This document shows, in pieces, positions 1 to 6,956 of a DNA stretch of 9,384 nt. The translations under genes were made by a program, and so were the position numbers. The notes under the pieces were generated by a model that was not told where the DNA came from, made no database searches, and saw only the letters and a program-made list of their open reading frames with translations. Location: NCBI GenBank assembly GCA_964615565.1, contig CAZTPC010000027.1:1-9384 (forward strand), given 5' to 3'. Numbering within the stretch: the first letter of the stretch is position 1; each line of letters opens with the position of its first letter. The stretch is from CAZTPC01 sp964615565 (lineage in GTDB: Bacteria; Patescibacteriota; Saccharimonadia; Saccharimonadales; AWTP1-31).

Positions 1-163
1 ACATTAGAATCTTGAATATCTGGGTTGATAGTATGTAAGAAAGTTGAGGCTGGAAATCGAGCTTCTCTAAGCCAATCTTCCATAATGATTGAGCCAAAAC
101 TATCTGGAGGGCTGTCAGAATTCCGAGTACATAAAGCATATGCCTCATATTACACTTACTCAT
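1..163 (-). CDS. SMR/EamA-like small membrane transporter, N-terminal part (cut by window edge)
   Basis: Reading the minus strand from the ATG at 163-161 gives an open frame of 54 codons that runs off the left edge of the window. The protein begins MSKCNMRHMLYVLGILTALQ and continues with IVLAQSLWKIGLEKLDF. That is a hydrophobic first helix with a Gln and then a Lys-containing turn, the pattern at the start of small multidrug resistance and EamA-type four-helix proteins such as EmrE and ArnE/ArnF. Some members export cationic compounds. Others, such as ArnE/F, help flip polyprenyl-phosphate sugars. The second role fits the GtrA/GtrB-like genes about 5-6 kb away, but that is inference. Upstream is a -10-like TATAAA ending 6 nt before the ATG, with no Shine-Dalgarno. 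It is divergent from the methyltransferase at 220. The coding call is fairly firm; the subfamily is uncertain because only about half the protein is present. Confidence 0.7.
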   Translation of the reverse strand, partial: MSKCNMRHMLYVLGILTALQIVLAQSLWKIGLEKLDFQPQLSYILSTQIFKILM

Positions 164-175
164 TGTAATTTTATA
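164..175 (-). promoter_or_regulatory. Leaderless-type promoter (-10 element) for the SMR/EamA-like gene
   Basis: On the minus strand the sequence TATAAA (175-170) is followed by six bases and then the ATG at 163. A start site about 7 nt after the hexamer would fall on or next to the start codon, so the mRNA would have almost no leader. No convincing -35 hexamer and no Shine-Dalgarno are present. Confidence 0.45.
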
Positions 176-206
176 GGCTTCTTTGCGCGGAGTACTGTAG
201 GTGCGT

Positions 207-219
207 TACTATTGTACGA
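207..219 (+). promoter_or_regulatory. Possible -10 element directly upstream of the methyltransferase gene
   Basis: TACTAT (207-212) matches the -10 consensus at four of six positions and ends 7 nt before the ATG at 220. TTGCGC (183-188) lies 18 bp upstream as a weak -35 candidate. There is no Shine-Dalgarno between them and the start codon. The 164-219 interval therefore seems to carry two divergent promoters and nothing else. This is the weakest of the promoter calls. Confidence 0.35.
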
Positions 220-921
220 ATGAAAGTATCAAGAAAATTCGCCATTGCTGTTCAATTTATTTTAGACGAGCTCGTTCCACCAATCATTAGAGACAGCCGA
301 GGGTTTATGTACCTGCCTATGAAGCTGGTTTTAAAAGATGCCTCTGGTGATTTTATGGAATTCAAAAACTGGGTCTTTAAAAAGTCAGACAAAGAATTCG
401 GAAAACTTTACGAACGCACACTTCATGTACAAGAGCTTCAGGGAGAAACAGATCTTAACGAAGAATGTACGCAAGCTATTCTCAAAGCAATAAAAGGTAA
501 AAAGGTTCTAGAGGTGGGATGTGGTAGAGGATATTTAGCAAACAAGTTATCCGATAAAAACAAAGTTACCGCATGCGACATAGTTGTAGCCGACTCCCTA
601 AGAACAAAGTACCCAGCAGTAAAATTTGAGGAAGCAAATATAGAGAAGTTGCCGTACAAAGATAATTCTTTCGACACAGTAGTAACCACCCACACGTTGG
701 AACATGTACGTGACCTTCCTAAAGCTATTGCAGAGCTTCGCCGGGTGGCCAAGAAGGAACTCATTATTGTCGTACCCCGCCAACGCGCCTATAAATACAC
801 GTTCAGTCTTCATACCCAGTTCTTTCCATACGCCTGGTCGCTAGAAGCAGCATTTGGCTACAAGCAAGGTTCTACTAAAATAAAAAATCTGGGTGACTGG
901 CTCTATGTCGATAAATTCTAG
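220..921 (+). CDS. Class I SAM-dependent methyltransferase (Methyltransf_11 type)
   Basis: This 233-residue protein has the Rossmann-fold methyltransferase signature: motif I VLEVGCGRGYL at residues 96-106, an acidic TACDI strand end that should contact the SAM ribose, an FEEANIEKLPY stretch before FDTVV (motif II-like), and TLEHV at 159-163 as in Methyltransf_11 enzymes. The N-terminal 90 residues, with ELVPPIIRDSRGFM, resemble methyltransferases of surface-polysaccharide clusters. The substrate cannot be read from the sequence; a sugar or lipid-linked glycan precursor is inferred from the neighbours. The protein is probably cytoplasmic, with no signal peptide or clear membrane helix. The start at 220 is preceded by a -10-like element rather than a Shine-Dalgarno. 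The 3' end overlaps the next gene by 17 nt (ATG at 905), suggesting coupled translation. Confidence 0.88.
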   Translation: MKVSRKFAIAVQFILDELVPPIIRDSRGFMYLPMKLVLKDASGDFMEFKNWVFKKSDKEFGKLYERTLHVQELQGETDLNEECTQAILKAIKGKKVLEVGCGRGYLANKLSDKNKVTACDIVVADSLRTKYPAVKFEEANIEKLPYKDNSFDTVVTTHTLEHVRDLPKAIAELRRVAKKELIIVVPRQRAYKYTFSLHTQFFPYAWSLEAAFGYKQGSTKIKNLGDWLYVDKF

Positions 922-2918
922 TTATAAAAAAATTCGGGCTTTTACTGCTAAACAGCCACTCCTAGCCTTGTACGCCCTATCGGGTATACTGTCGTTTGGC
1001 TTTAGTAGCTGGTTTATTTATGCCCCTTTCCTGGCACTGTCTTGGTGGCTCATTGCGAGATCGTTTAAAAGAAGCTTTTTCACAAGTGTAATCTCTGGCA
1101 TGGTTTTTGGCTTTGCTATTTCTATATCTGCCATTACCACTTTTAGCGCATTATCATGGATGATTGGCAATCCATTTAATCTGGTTCAGATCGGAGTTGT
1201 TGCCAACGTTTTGCTTATCTGCTCTGCGTTAGTATTTAACTCAAAAGGTCCTAACTTTCCCCAGAAGCTCGAGAGGATCTTCGATTTTCACGACATCAGC
1301 GCACTTCTTGTTGTTGTATCCTTTTTGGGAATCTACGCCTATAGCTCCGTCCTTGCTAATGGTAAGCTGGCGCCAAAAATTGAGGCAGTACAAAGCGTTA
1401 CCAAGGCATATGATGATCAAAATCATTTTACAATGTTCAGAGAGACTGTCGGGACAAACAAGGGGCTGTTGCTGGGCAACAACAGTATCTACAAGCCGGA
1501 TACCCTACCTGCCGTTTATCCAAAGGGTGCGCATGTGGCAGCTACTGTAATTTCTGAACCGCTCCAGACCGTCCCGGGGAGTAAGGATCGTAATACTCCT
1601 GGCACTATAGATGAGCTATACATTTATAGCGCCACAAAATTACTTTTCTATATTGCAGCAATTTTCGTTCTGGTCAGATTCTCAACCGAATTTGCCAGCA
1701 GATTACTGGCAGACAAGTTAACTAATCATGCAAAGGTAATAGCAAGNNNNNNNNNNCATCGTGAGCGCATTATCAGGACTTTATATTATTCTTATATATT
1801 CACTGCCCCTGTATGCTGATGGTGCCTTCTCCTTTTTACCGGTATTCATGCTTACCCCGCTGTTCTTGCTTTCCTATGCGGATGTGACGTTCCAGAAAAA
1901 ACAAACAAGCATGATTATATTGCTTGGCACCATAACAGCTACAGCAATGCTATCGTGGACTATTGCCGGGATTCCATTATTACTACTGTCAGCCTTTGCT
2001 GTCCTGCGAAATCTAATACAGAATACCGATACCCGCTCCAGAATTTTGGTAGCTTCTGCTTTCGCCGTCTCTACCATTGCAGGACTGGTCCAAATATACG
2101 TCCAATTAACTCTTAAGGTAGACGTCTTGAGTGTAAACACCCCTGGCGGATTCTATACCTTCCCACTACTCCTCCCACTTGTGGTCTCCTTGTTCTTCCT
2201 TTATGGGCGTTATCGAGCTGCCGGTAATGATCTACTCGGTGACGTGATTGGACGTGCCGGAATCAATCTTATGGCAATTTTGGTATTTATTTGTACCGTA
2301 ATTAGTGTCATTAACTTCAAGAAGTATGGGGAAGTTCAGTACTACTTCACTAAGTTTCTCTACCTACCGATGATTATTGTTTCGTTCCTAGCAATTGGGG
2401 TGGGCATCTATCTTATCGTAGCGGGGCTTAGTAAGAGAACCGTCAAAATCAATTCAATATCGATTATTGAGTCGACCGCCAATACAACAGCTTTATTGGT
2501 ATTTATATTCTCTTTACTCTTTATATCATTCCCACCAAACCTAATGGTAGTTGATTACCTACTCAAGGGTTACCGAGTCGTAGGAACTAGCAATGCAGCA
2601 ACACTTACAAAAGTACTCTCTGATATCAAAAAAGATAAGGAAGTTGCACGATTCATCCTATCAGATGGAGTATCCATCAACGACAACATCATGACGAGCA
2701 ATGCGTTAAATATATCTTCAGACAGTAATTACTGCCAGGGCATTCATTTTCAGGAAATGAATAAAGCCAAGTCTATCAAGGTCTTTAACGACAAAATCAT
2801 TGCGCAGTGCATTAGTCATGGGACTAGAGAGATTCAGATCTACACCAGCTCGAATATTTTTGACGCACTACCTGCTACCTATGCAGGCAAGATAGACATA
2901 CAGATCAAGCAGCCCTAA
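905..2918 (+). CDS. Large polytopic membrane protein, GT-C-like (possibly DUF6541-like), interrupted by an assembly gap
   Basis: Two open stretches flank the run of Ns at 1747-1756 and read best as one gene. The left part is in the frame of ATG 905 and ends AKVIA. The right part starts mid-helix (IVSALSGLYIILIYSLPLY) in another frame and ends at 2918. With a true gap that is zero or a multiple of three the frame is restored; at zero the product is 667 residues. There are many hydrophobic helices. An extracytoplasmic-type loop after the first helices contains DDQNH (170-174) and YPKGAH (205-210), an acidic-His plus 'YP.G.H' pattern that I associate with DUF6541-like and other GT-C proteins. 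The C-terminal ~150 residues are hydrophilic. The inferred role is transfer or handling of a polyprenyl-linked sugar outside the membrane, but no reaction is proven. GTG at 893 is an alternative start. Neither start has a clear Shine-Dalgarno, so coupling to the methyltransferase is likely. Confidence 0.72.
1747..1756. other. Assembly gap (10 Ns) inside the membrane protein gene
   Basis: Ten unknown bases separate two pieces of one coding sequence that lie in different frames. Two known bases of a codon precede the gap and one follows it, so the real length must be a multiple of three, possibly zero, for the gene to be intact. Ten Ns is therefore probably a placeholder. Confidence 0.95.
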
Positions 2919-2962
2919 TTCCATTTAGACTATGTGAGCATCTATCCATGTTTCTGTAATTG

Positions 2963-2978
2963 TGGTATTATACTGCAT
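2963..2978 (+). promoter_or_regulatory. Extended -10 promoter, leaderless type
   Basis: TGGTATTAT (2963-2971) is an extended -10 element (TGn plus TATTAT). It ends 7 nt before the ATG at 2979, so transcription should begin at or next to the start codon. There is no Shine-Dalgarno. The 11-mer GTATTATACTG (2965-2975) recurs exactly at 6964-6974 before another unit head. The 2919-2978 gap otherwise shows no terminator hairpin or other element. Confidence 0.55.
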
Positions 2979-3545
2979 ATGCTTAAACAAAAATCCTACA
3001 AAAAGAATGCTCACAAATCCCCTCGCTCTAAGCGCCCATTTGTCATCGGAGCCGTCGTTTTGGTATCGGGGATTGTCGCCGCCACTACACTATTTTATAA
3101 CCGCTCAAACGACAACACCAGCCCAACGCCTATGGGGACGGAAAAGTCTACTGACATCAACTACAATCCCCCCACAAAAGAAGAAATCAAAGAGACCGAA
3201 GATCGAAAAGAGCAACTATCTGATCCTGTTACGCCGCCCGTAACTAACACCAGCGGAAAAGTCGTAGTCACACCTGTTGTTACAAACTCCAGTCAATCGG
3301 AAGTTAGAAGTTTTGTAACTGGGGTATCTGAGGACGGCGGTACATGCACGGCGACATTCACGCATGAAGCATTATCATTCTCGAAAACTTCGACAGGATT
3401 CAAGAACGTCAGCACTACCAACTGTGAGCCAATTAGTCTGAGTCGATCTGACTTTTCGGCATCCGGAAAATGGAGCGTTACAGTTAGCTACTCTTCAAAT
3501 ACTTCTGAAGGAAAATCTCAATCTACCACATTTGAGGTGCAGTAA
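2979..3545 (+). CDS. Membrane-anchored extracytoplasmic protein with Ig-like domain, function unknown
   Basis: The 188-residue product has a very basic N-terminus (Lys/Arg-rich residues 3-19) and one membrane helix at about 20-40. A Pro/Thr/Glu-rich linker containing NYNPPTKEEIKE follows. A beta-rich domain of about 75 residues ends the protein, with two cysteines (C123 in GGTCTATF, C149 in TTNCEPI) that could form a disulfide, and a WSVTVSYSS strand. This topology puts the domain outside the cell. I recognise the layout from Saccharibacteria hypothetical proteins but know no function. The ATG at 2979 is preferred over the in-frame GTG at 2934 because the extra N-terminus (MSIYPCFCNCGIILH) would overlap the promoter and put an odd Cys-rich leader before the basic segment. 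The stop overlaps the next start by one base (TAATG), so it is probably co-expressed with the secreted hydrolase-like protein. Confidence 0.75.
   Translation: MLKQKSYKKNAHKSPRSKRPFVIGAVVLVSGIVAATTLFYNRSNDNTSPTPMGTEKSTDINYNPPTKEEIKETEDRKEQLSDPVTPPVTNTSGKVVVTPVVTNSSQSEVRSFVTGVSEDGGTCTATFTHEALSFSKTSTGFKNVSTTNCEPISLSRSDFSASGKWSVTVSYSSNTSEGKSQSTTFEVQ
3534..3539 (+). promoter_or_regulatory. Shine-Dalgarno GAGGTG for the lysozyme-propeller gene
   Basis: GAGGTG matches the 16S anti-Shine-Dalgarno complement and sits 5 nt before ATG 3545, inside the end of the upstream gene. With the TAATG stop/start overlap it fixes the start and shows that this organism does use Shine-Dalgarno initiation inside operons. 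Confidence 0.75.
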
Positions 3546-5581
3546 TGAAGCTTCGATCTGCATTAAATCTTGTATTATCAGCAGTGATGATTAGTACACT
3601 CGTGTCCTCCGTCATTCTTCCTGTTAAAGTTCAAGCTTTGAATAGTAGTGATTTTAAGCCGGGTCGAATCATTGACGATGCAATATTCTATAATCCTAAT
3701 TCAATGTTTGCCCAAGACATTCAGAATTTCCTTAACAGTAAGCTTGCATCTTGCGACACAAATGGGCAAAAGCCATACAGCGGCAATCCTTCACTAACGC
3801 GAGCCGAATGGGCAGCACAGAACGGAAAACCAGCACCACCCTATACCTGCCTTAAAGATTACTCACAAAATGTTCCGGCCATGGCTCCTGATGCATATTG
3901 CACAGGTAATGTAACAGGTGGCGTTAAGTCTGCGGCTTCGATCATCAAAGACGTCTCAAACGCATGTTCCATTAATCCACAGGTTCTTCTTGTACTCCTC
4001 CAAAAAGAACAGAGTCTAATTACGGATGATTGGCCGTGGCCTAGGCAATATACTGCAGCTACAGGCTTTTCTTGCCCCGATACAGCACCATGTGACCCTA
4101 GCTTTGCAGGGTTCTTCTATCAGGTTTACTACGGAGCACGTCAACTACAACGCTACGCAAAGCAAGCCAACTCTTTTAACTACCGGGCCGGTCAAACCAG
4201 CTACATTCTATATAATCCCAACGCTGCATGTGGTGGAACAAACGTCTACATCGAGAATCAAGCTACTGCCGCTCTATACAACTACACCCCCTATCAGCCG
4301 AACGCTTCTGCGCTGAACAACTTATATGGCAGTGGTGATGATTGTGGAGCATACGGTAATCGCAACTTCTGGCGTATGTTCAATGATTGGTTCGGAACGA
4401 CGCTAAGCGACAGACCATTGGCTAATGCAAATTGGAAATTCGAAAACCTAGAGGGCGGAACTAATGGCTTAAAACCAAACTCTAACACTGTCGGAATAAC
4501 CCCAAAGTCTATTACGTTCGGAACCAATCTGTATATCTTCTACTACGACAGCACTTTGCGAGCATTACGTATGGCAACTGCCGGAAATGCAGGATGGACA
4601 CACGAAACACTCGATGGGGTCAGCACCACAAACGGTAGAGTTAGTGCGGACGTTGGTAAGGCAACGGCAGCCGTCGTCTTTAATAACATGCTCCACGTTT
4701 ACTACTACAACACTACAAACGGATCCATGCGCCATGCTTGGTCTGCGAACGGTACCAGTTGGAATTTCGAAACACTTGATGGTGCATCTACGGCAGTATC
4801 AGGAGCTGAAGGGGATGTAGGTATGTCCAACACTGCTGTTGAGTATGGTGGTGAAATGCACGTATTCTACTATGATGCCACTCGGGGCAACATGCGACAG
4901 GCCTACTATTCGACTACTAATGGATGGAGATTCCAGAATCTTGATGGTGACTATGGCTCTTTGGCTGGAATAAACAGTGTCACGGGACAGAACCCAGATG
5001 CTACAACTTTTGGTGGTTCACTGCAGCTATTCTATTACGACTATAGCAACGGTAATTTGCGACATGCATGGTTCGTCACGGGACAAAGCTGGAAATTCGA
5101 GAATATCGATGGTGACTATGGCTCAATTGGTAGATACAACAGTAATCTTGGTCAGGACCCGAGTGTAGTCAGCCACAGTGGCTCGTTGCAACTTTTCTAC
5201 TATGACGTAGGTAACGGTAATTTGCGACATGCATGGGTCAACCCAGGGCAGTCCTGGAAGTTTGAAAACCTTGATGGTGACTATGGCTCAATTGGTCGTA
5301 ACAATAGCAATGTCGGATCAATGGGCAAAGCGCTCAGCTTTAAGAATTCACTATATGTGTTCTATCGCGATAGTGACTCCGGTATAATTCGATACGCATG
5401 GGCAGATTCGGCGGGCTGGCACTTTACCCCATTAGAAGGATCTACCTATTCCGTGTCTGGTAACAGATCGAATACCGGCTTCTGGCCAACTGTAACTGGA
5501 TATGGCGACTCCTTGCAGTTATACTACTTTGATAATGACCAACGCTCACTACGACACGCATTCGGCAACCCTTACTGGTAA
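3545..5581 (+). CDS. Secreted lysozyme/transglycosylase-like protein with C-terminal seven-repeat beta-propeller (lectin-like)
   Basis: The 678-residue product starts with a signal peptide, probably cleaved after VQA at residue 31. Residues ~37-290 form a Cys-rich module (eight Cys in LASCD, YTCL, AYCTG, NACS, FSCPDTAPC, AACGG and DDCG) that ends GAYGNRNFWRMFNDWFG. Within it, INPQVLLVLLQKEQSLI resembles the catalytic helix of lysozyme-like transglycosylases, with E155 as candidate general acid. Related actinobacterial proteins are often just called 'hemagglutinin' or hypothetical, so the activity is inferred. Residues ~295-678 hold seven repeats with tryptophans at 297, 351, 406, 461, 516, 571 and 625 (54-55 residue period). 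Each has the form W.FE.LDG ... G.L.LFYYD ... N.RHAW, as in fucose-specific and PLL-type propeller lectins. Binding to a surface glycan plus attack on peptidoglycan is the best guess. It follows the anchored Ig-like gene by a 1-nt overlap and has a strong Shine-Dalgarno. Confidence 0.82.
   Translation: MKLRSALNLVLSAVMISTLVSSVILPVKVQALNSSDFKPGRIIDDAIFYNPNSMFAQDIQNFLNSKLASCDTNGQKPYSGNPSLTRAEWAAQNGKPAPPYTCLKDYSQNVPAMAPDAYCTGNVTGGVKSAASIIKDVSNACSINPQVLLVLLQKEQSLITDDWPWPRQYTAATGFSCPDTAPCDPSFAGFFYQVYYGARQLQRYAKQANSFNYRAGQTSYILYNPNAACGGTNVYIENQATAALYNYTPYQPNASALNNLYGSGDDCGAYGNRNFWRMFNDWFGTTLSDRPLANANWKFENLEGGTNGLKPNSNTVGITPKSITFGTNLYIFYYDSTLRALRMATAGNAGWTHETLDGVSTTNGRVSADVGKATAAVVFNNMLHVYYYNTTNGSMRHAWSANGTSWNFETLDGASTAVSGAEGDVGMSNTAVEYGGEMHVFYYDATRGNMRQAYYSTTNGWRFQNLDGDYGSLAGINSVTGQNPDATTFGGSLQLFYYDYSNGNLRHAWFVTGQSWKFENIDGDYGSIGRYNSNLGQDPSVVSHSGSLQLFYYDVGNGNLRHAWVNPGQSWKFENLDGDYGSIGRNNSNVGSMGKALSFKNSLYVFYRDSDSGIIRYAWADSAGWHFTPLEGSTYSVSGNRSNTGFWPTVTGYGDSLQLYYFDNDQRSLRHAFGNPYW
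4433..5578 (+). repeat. Seven tandem beta-propeller repeats; blades 4-6 near-identical in part at DNA level
   Basis: Blade tryptophan codons lie at 4433, 4595, 4760, 4925, 5090, 5255 and 5417, a period of 162-165 bp. The 17-mer GATGGTGACTATGGCTC occurs at 4943, 5108 and 5273, exactly 165 bp apart, and blades 5 and 6 share a longer run through CAATTGGT. A 21-base identical segment encoding GNLRHAW begins at 5051 and again at 5216. The first three blades and the last are more diverged. This suggests recent duplication or gene conversion in the middle of the propeller. Confidence 0.9.
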
Positions 5582-5587
5582 GACCTT

Positions 5588-5591
5588 GGAG
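5588..5591 (+). promoter_or_regulatory. Shine-Dalgarno GGAG for the GtrB-like gene
   Basis: GGAG lies 5 nt before ATG 5597 in the 15-bp gap after the lysozyme-propeller stop. No promoter-like hexamer is obvious there, so the gene is probably read from the upstream unit. Confidence 0.65.
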
Positions 5592-5596
5592 CTTAA

Positions 5597-6541
5597 ATGA
5601 GTAAACATTTACTATCCATTGTTGTTCCCGCATATAATGAATCTGCCAATTTAGCTCAAACCTGCAGCGATATTATTAAAGCTGTTCCTGATAACTACAA
5701 CTACGAGATTGTTGTAGTTGATGATGGAAGTACCGACACAACAATAGAAACCGTATCCGCACTACATGCTACTAACAGCAAAATCAAGCTCGTAGTACTG
5801 TCTCGTAACTTTGGCAAAGAAGTCGCCACCACAGCCGGCCTAAAAACAGCCAGAGGTGATGCAACTATAATCCTGGATGCCGACGGTCAGCATCCACCTG
5901 AACTAATCCCTAAGTTCCTCGCCAAATGGGAGACGGGATCCAAGGTAGTCATTGGCGTCAGACAGAGCAACACTAAGGAAGGAGTTGTTAAAAAATATGG
6001 CTCCAAGATGTTCTACGTCATGCTTAACAAGTTTGCTGGGGTTAATATGGTTCCCTCATCTACTGATTTCAGACTTATAGATAAAGAGGTTCGTGAAGTA
6101 TTCGAGACCATGAAAGAGTCCAACCGAATCACCCGAGGCTTAATCGATTGGCTTGGATACAGCCCCGACTATCTTCCCTTTCATGCCAAAGCTCGCCTTC
6201 ACGGAGAAGCCGGATACAGTACCAGAAAGCTCATCAAGTTAGCACTAAACAGCGTCGTGTCGCTGAGTCTTCTACCACTTTATATTTCAAGCTATATGGG
6301 AATTTTCATATCGGCCCTTTCCTCAATTACAGGCATAGTGGTGCTTATCGAAAACTATATTCTCGAAGATCCGCTTGGCTGGAAAATAACCGGCTCGGCA
6401 TCACTTGGCATCTTGATTGTATTTTTGGTTGGTATCTTGCTTATGAGCCAGGGGCTGATTGCTCTTTATATTTCCAGGATTTACGAAGAGAGTCGTGGCC
6501 GCCCACTGTATGCCGTTAATAAATCTCGGTCACTTCTTTAG
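5597..6541 (+). CDS. GtrB/DPMS-like polyprenyl-phosphate glycosyltransferase (GT2)
   Basis: The 314-residue protein is of normal length for the GtrB/ArnC/dolichyl-phosphate-mannose-synthase group, which moves a sugar from a nucleotide-sugar to polyprenyl phosphate on the cytoplasmic face. Visible motifs are VVPAYNES (9-16), VVVDDGSTD (39-47), the metal-binding DADGQH (94-99), an SSTDFRLID segment (154-162) and RLHGEAGYS (200-208), where GtrB-type enzymes have a conserved R/GxSxY-like stretch. Two membrane helices follow at about 225-251 and 266-292, and the C-terminus carries SRGRPLYAV, typical of the family. The sugar cannot be predicted. It lies 15 bp after the hydrolase-propeller gene with a Shine-Dalgarno, and its 3' end overlaps the convergent GtrA-like gene by 26 bp. 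With that gene and the GT-C-like gene at 6981 it could form a three-part Gtr-type glycosylation module (inference). Confidence 0.9.
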   Translation: MSKHLLSIVVPAYNESANLAQTCSDIIKAVPDNYNYEIVVVDDGSTDTTIETVSALHATNSKIKLVVLSRNFGKEVATTAGLKTARGDATIILDADGQHPPELIPKFLAKWETGSKVVIGVRQSNTKEGVVKKYGSKMFYVMLNKFAGVNMVPSSTDFRLIDKEVREVFETMKESNRITRGLIDWLGYSPDYLPFHAKARLHGEAGYSTRKLIKLALNSVVSLSLLPLYISSYMGIFISALSSITGIVVLIENYILEDPLGWKITGSASLGILIVFLVGILLMSQGLIALYISRIYEESRGRPLYAVNKSRSLL

Positions 6542-6956
6542 GTACGTTTGGTTTAAAGATTATTTTTTTATAGATTACATAGTTCCATAAAATAGTACAT
6601 GCAGATGCAATTAGCTTGCTGAATCGAGGCTCGACATTATAACTATGCTTGAGCCATTCAATAAGCAGATAGGTGAATAGGCTATTGAAGCCTACAAGAA
6701 ACACATAGTATGTAGCCTGACGGACTAGATCTTTTTTCTTGATTTCGTGATTACTGAAGGACCACATTTTATTTATTACAAAGTTAACAACAAGTCCAAC
6801 TACAAGGCCTGCAGGCGCCGCTATGGCAGTACCGACTCCAAGTGCGTAGTATAAAATGAGGAAAATAGAGTAGTCTGCCATCAATGACCCGACACCAACG
6901 ACAAGATATTTAATAATACTTGGGGTAATATAAGTTCTAAGTTTGTGAATATTCAT
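6516..6956 (-). CDS. GtrA-family membrane protein, putative polyprenyl-phosphate-sugar flippase component
   Basis: This 146-residue protein is of typical GtrA (PF04138) length with four membrane helices at about 14-35, 45-62, 80-102 and 114-133. The family pattern IKYLVVGVGSLMADYSIF opens the first helix, and NFVINKMWSF closes the second. The C-terminal NYVIYKKIIFKP is also characteristic. GtrA proteins are thought to help flip polyprenyl-phosphate sugars made by GtrB-type enzymes, and a GtrB-like gene lies next door on the opposite strand. The ATG at 6956 is 9 nt from a perfect TATAAT on the minus strand and has no Shine-Dalgarno. The gene converges on and overlaps the GtrB-like gene by 26 bp, and diverges from the GT-C-like gene across 24 bp. 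GtrA and GtrB genes more usually lie in the same direction. Confidence 0.88.
   Translation of the reverse strand: MNIHKLRTYITPSIIKYLVVGVGSLMADYSIFLILYYALGVGTAIAAPAGLVVGLVVNFVINKMWSFSNHEIKKKDLVRQATYYVFLVGFNSLFTYLLIEWLKHSYNVEPRFSKLIASACTILWNYVIYKKIIFKPNVPKEVTEIY

Noticed and set aside
1761..1819. GTG 1761 as the start of a separate membrane protein
   Set aside because: The frame is open from the gap edge, the sequence begins mid-helix and there is no ribosome site. It is better read as the continuation of the gene begun at 905.
2934..2978. Upstream GTG start adding 15 residues to the Ig-like anchored protein
   Set aside because: It would place a Cys-rich leader before the basic N-terminus and overlap the extended -10 promoter. 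ATG 2979 explains both.
4925..5417. CRISPR array or satellite repeat
   Set aside because: The 165-bp periodicity is in frame, codes for propeller blades and has no spacer structure.
6148..6519. A 123-codon plus-strand frame within the GtrB-like gene
   Set aside because: It overlaps the conserved C-terminal half of the GT2 enzyme in another frame and shows no motif or ribosome site.
6535..6569. Possible terminator: TCTTTA/TAAAGA stem followed by a T-run
   Set aside because: The stem is only 6 AT-rich pairs with a 13-nt loop, and the T-run is explained as Lys codons (YKKIIFKP) of the minus-strand GtrA-like gene.
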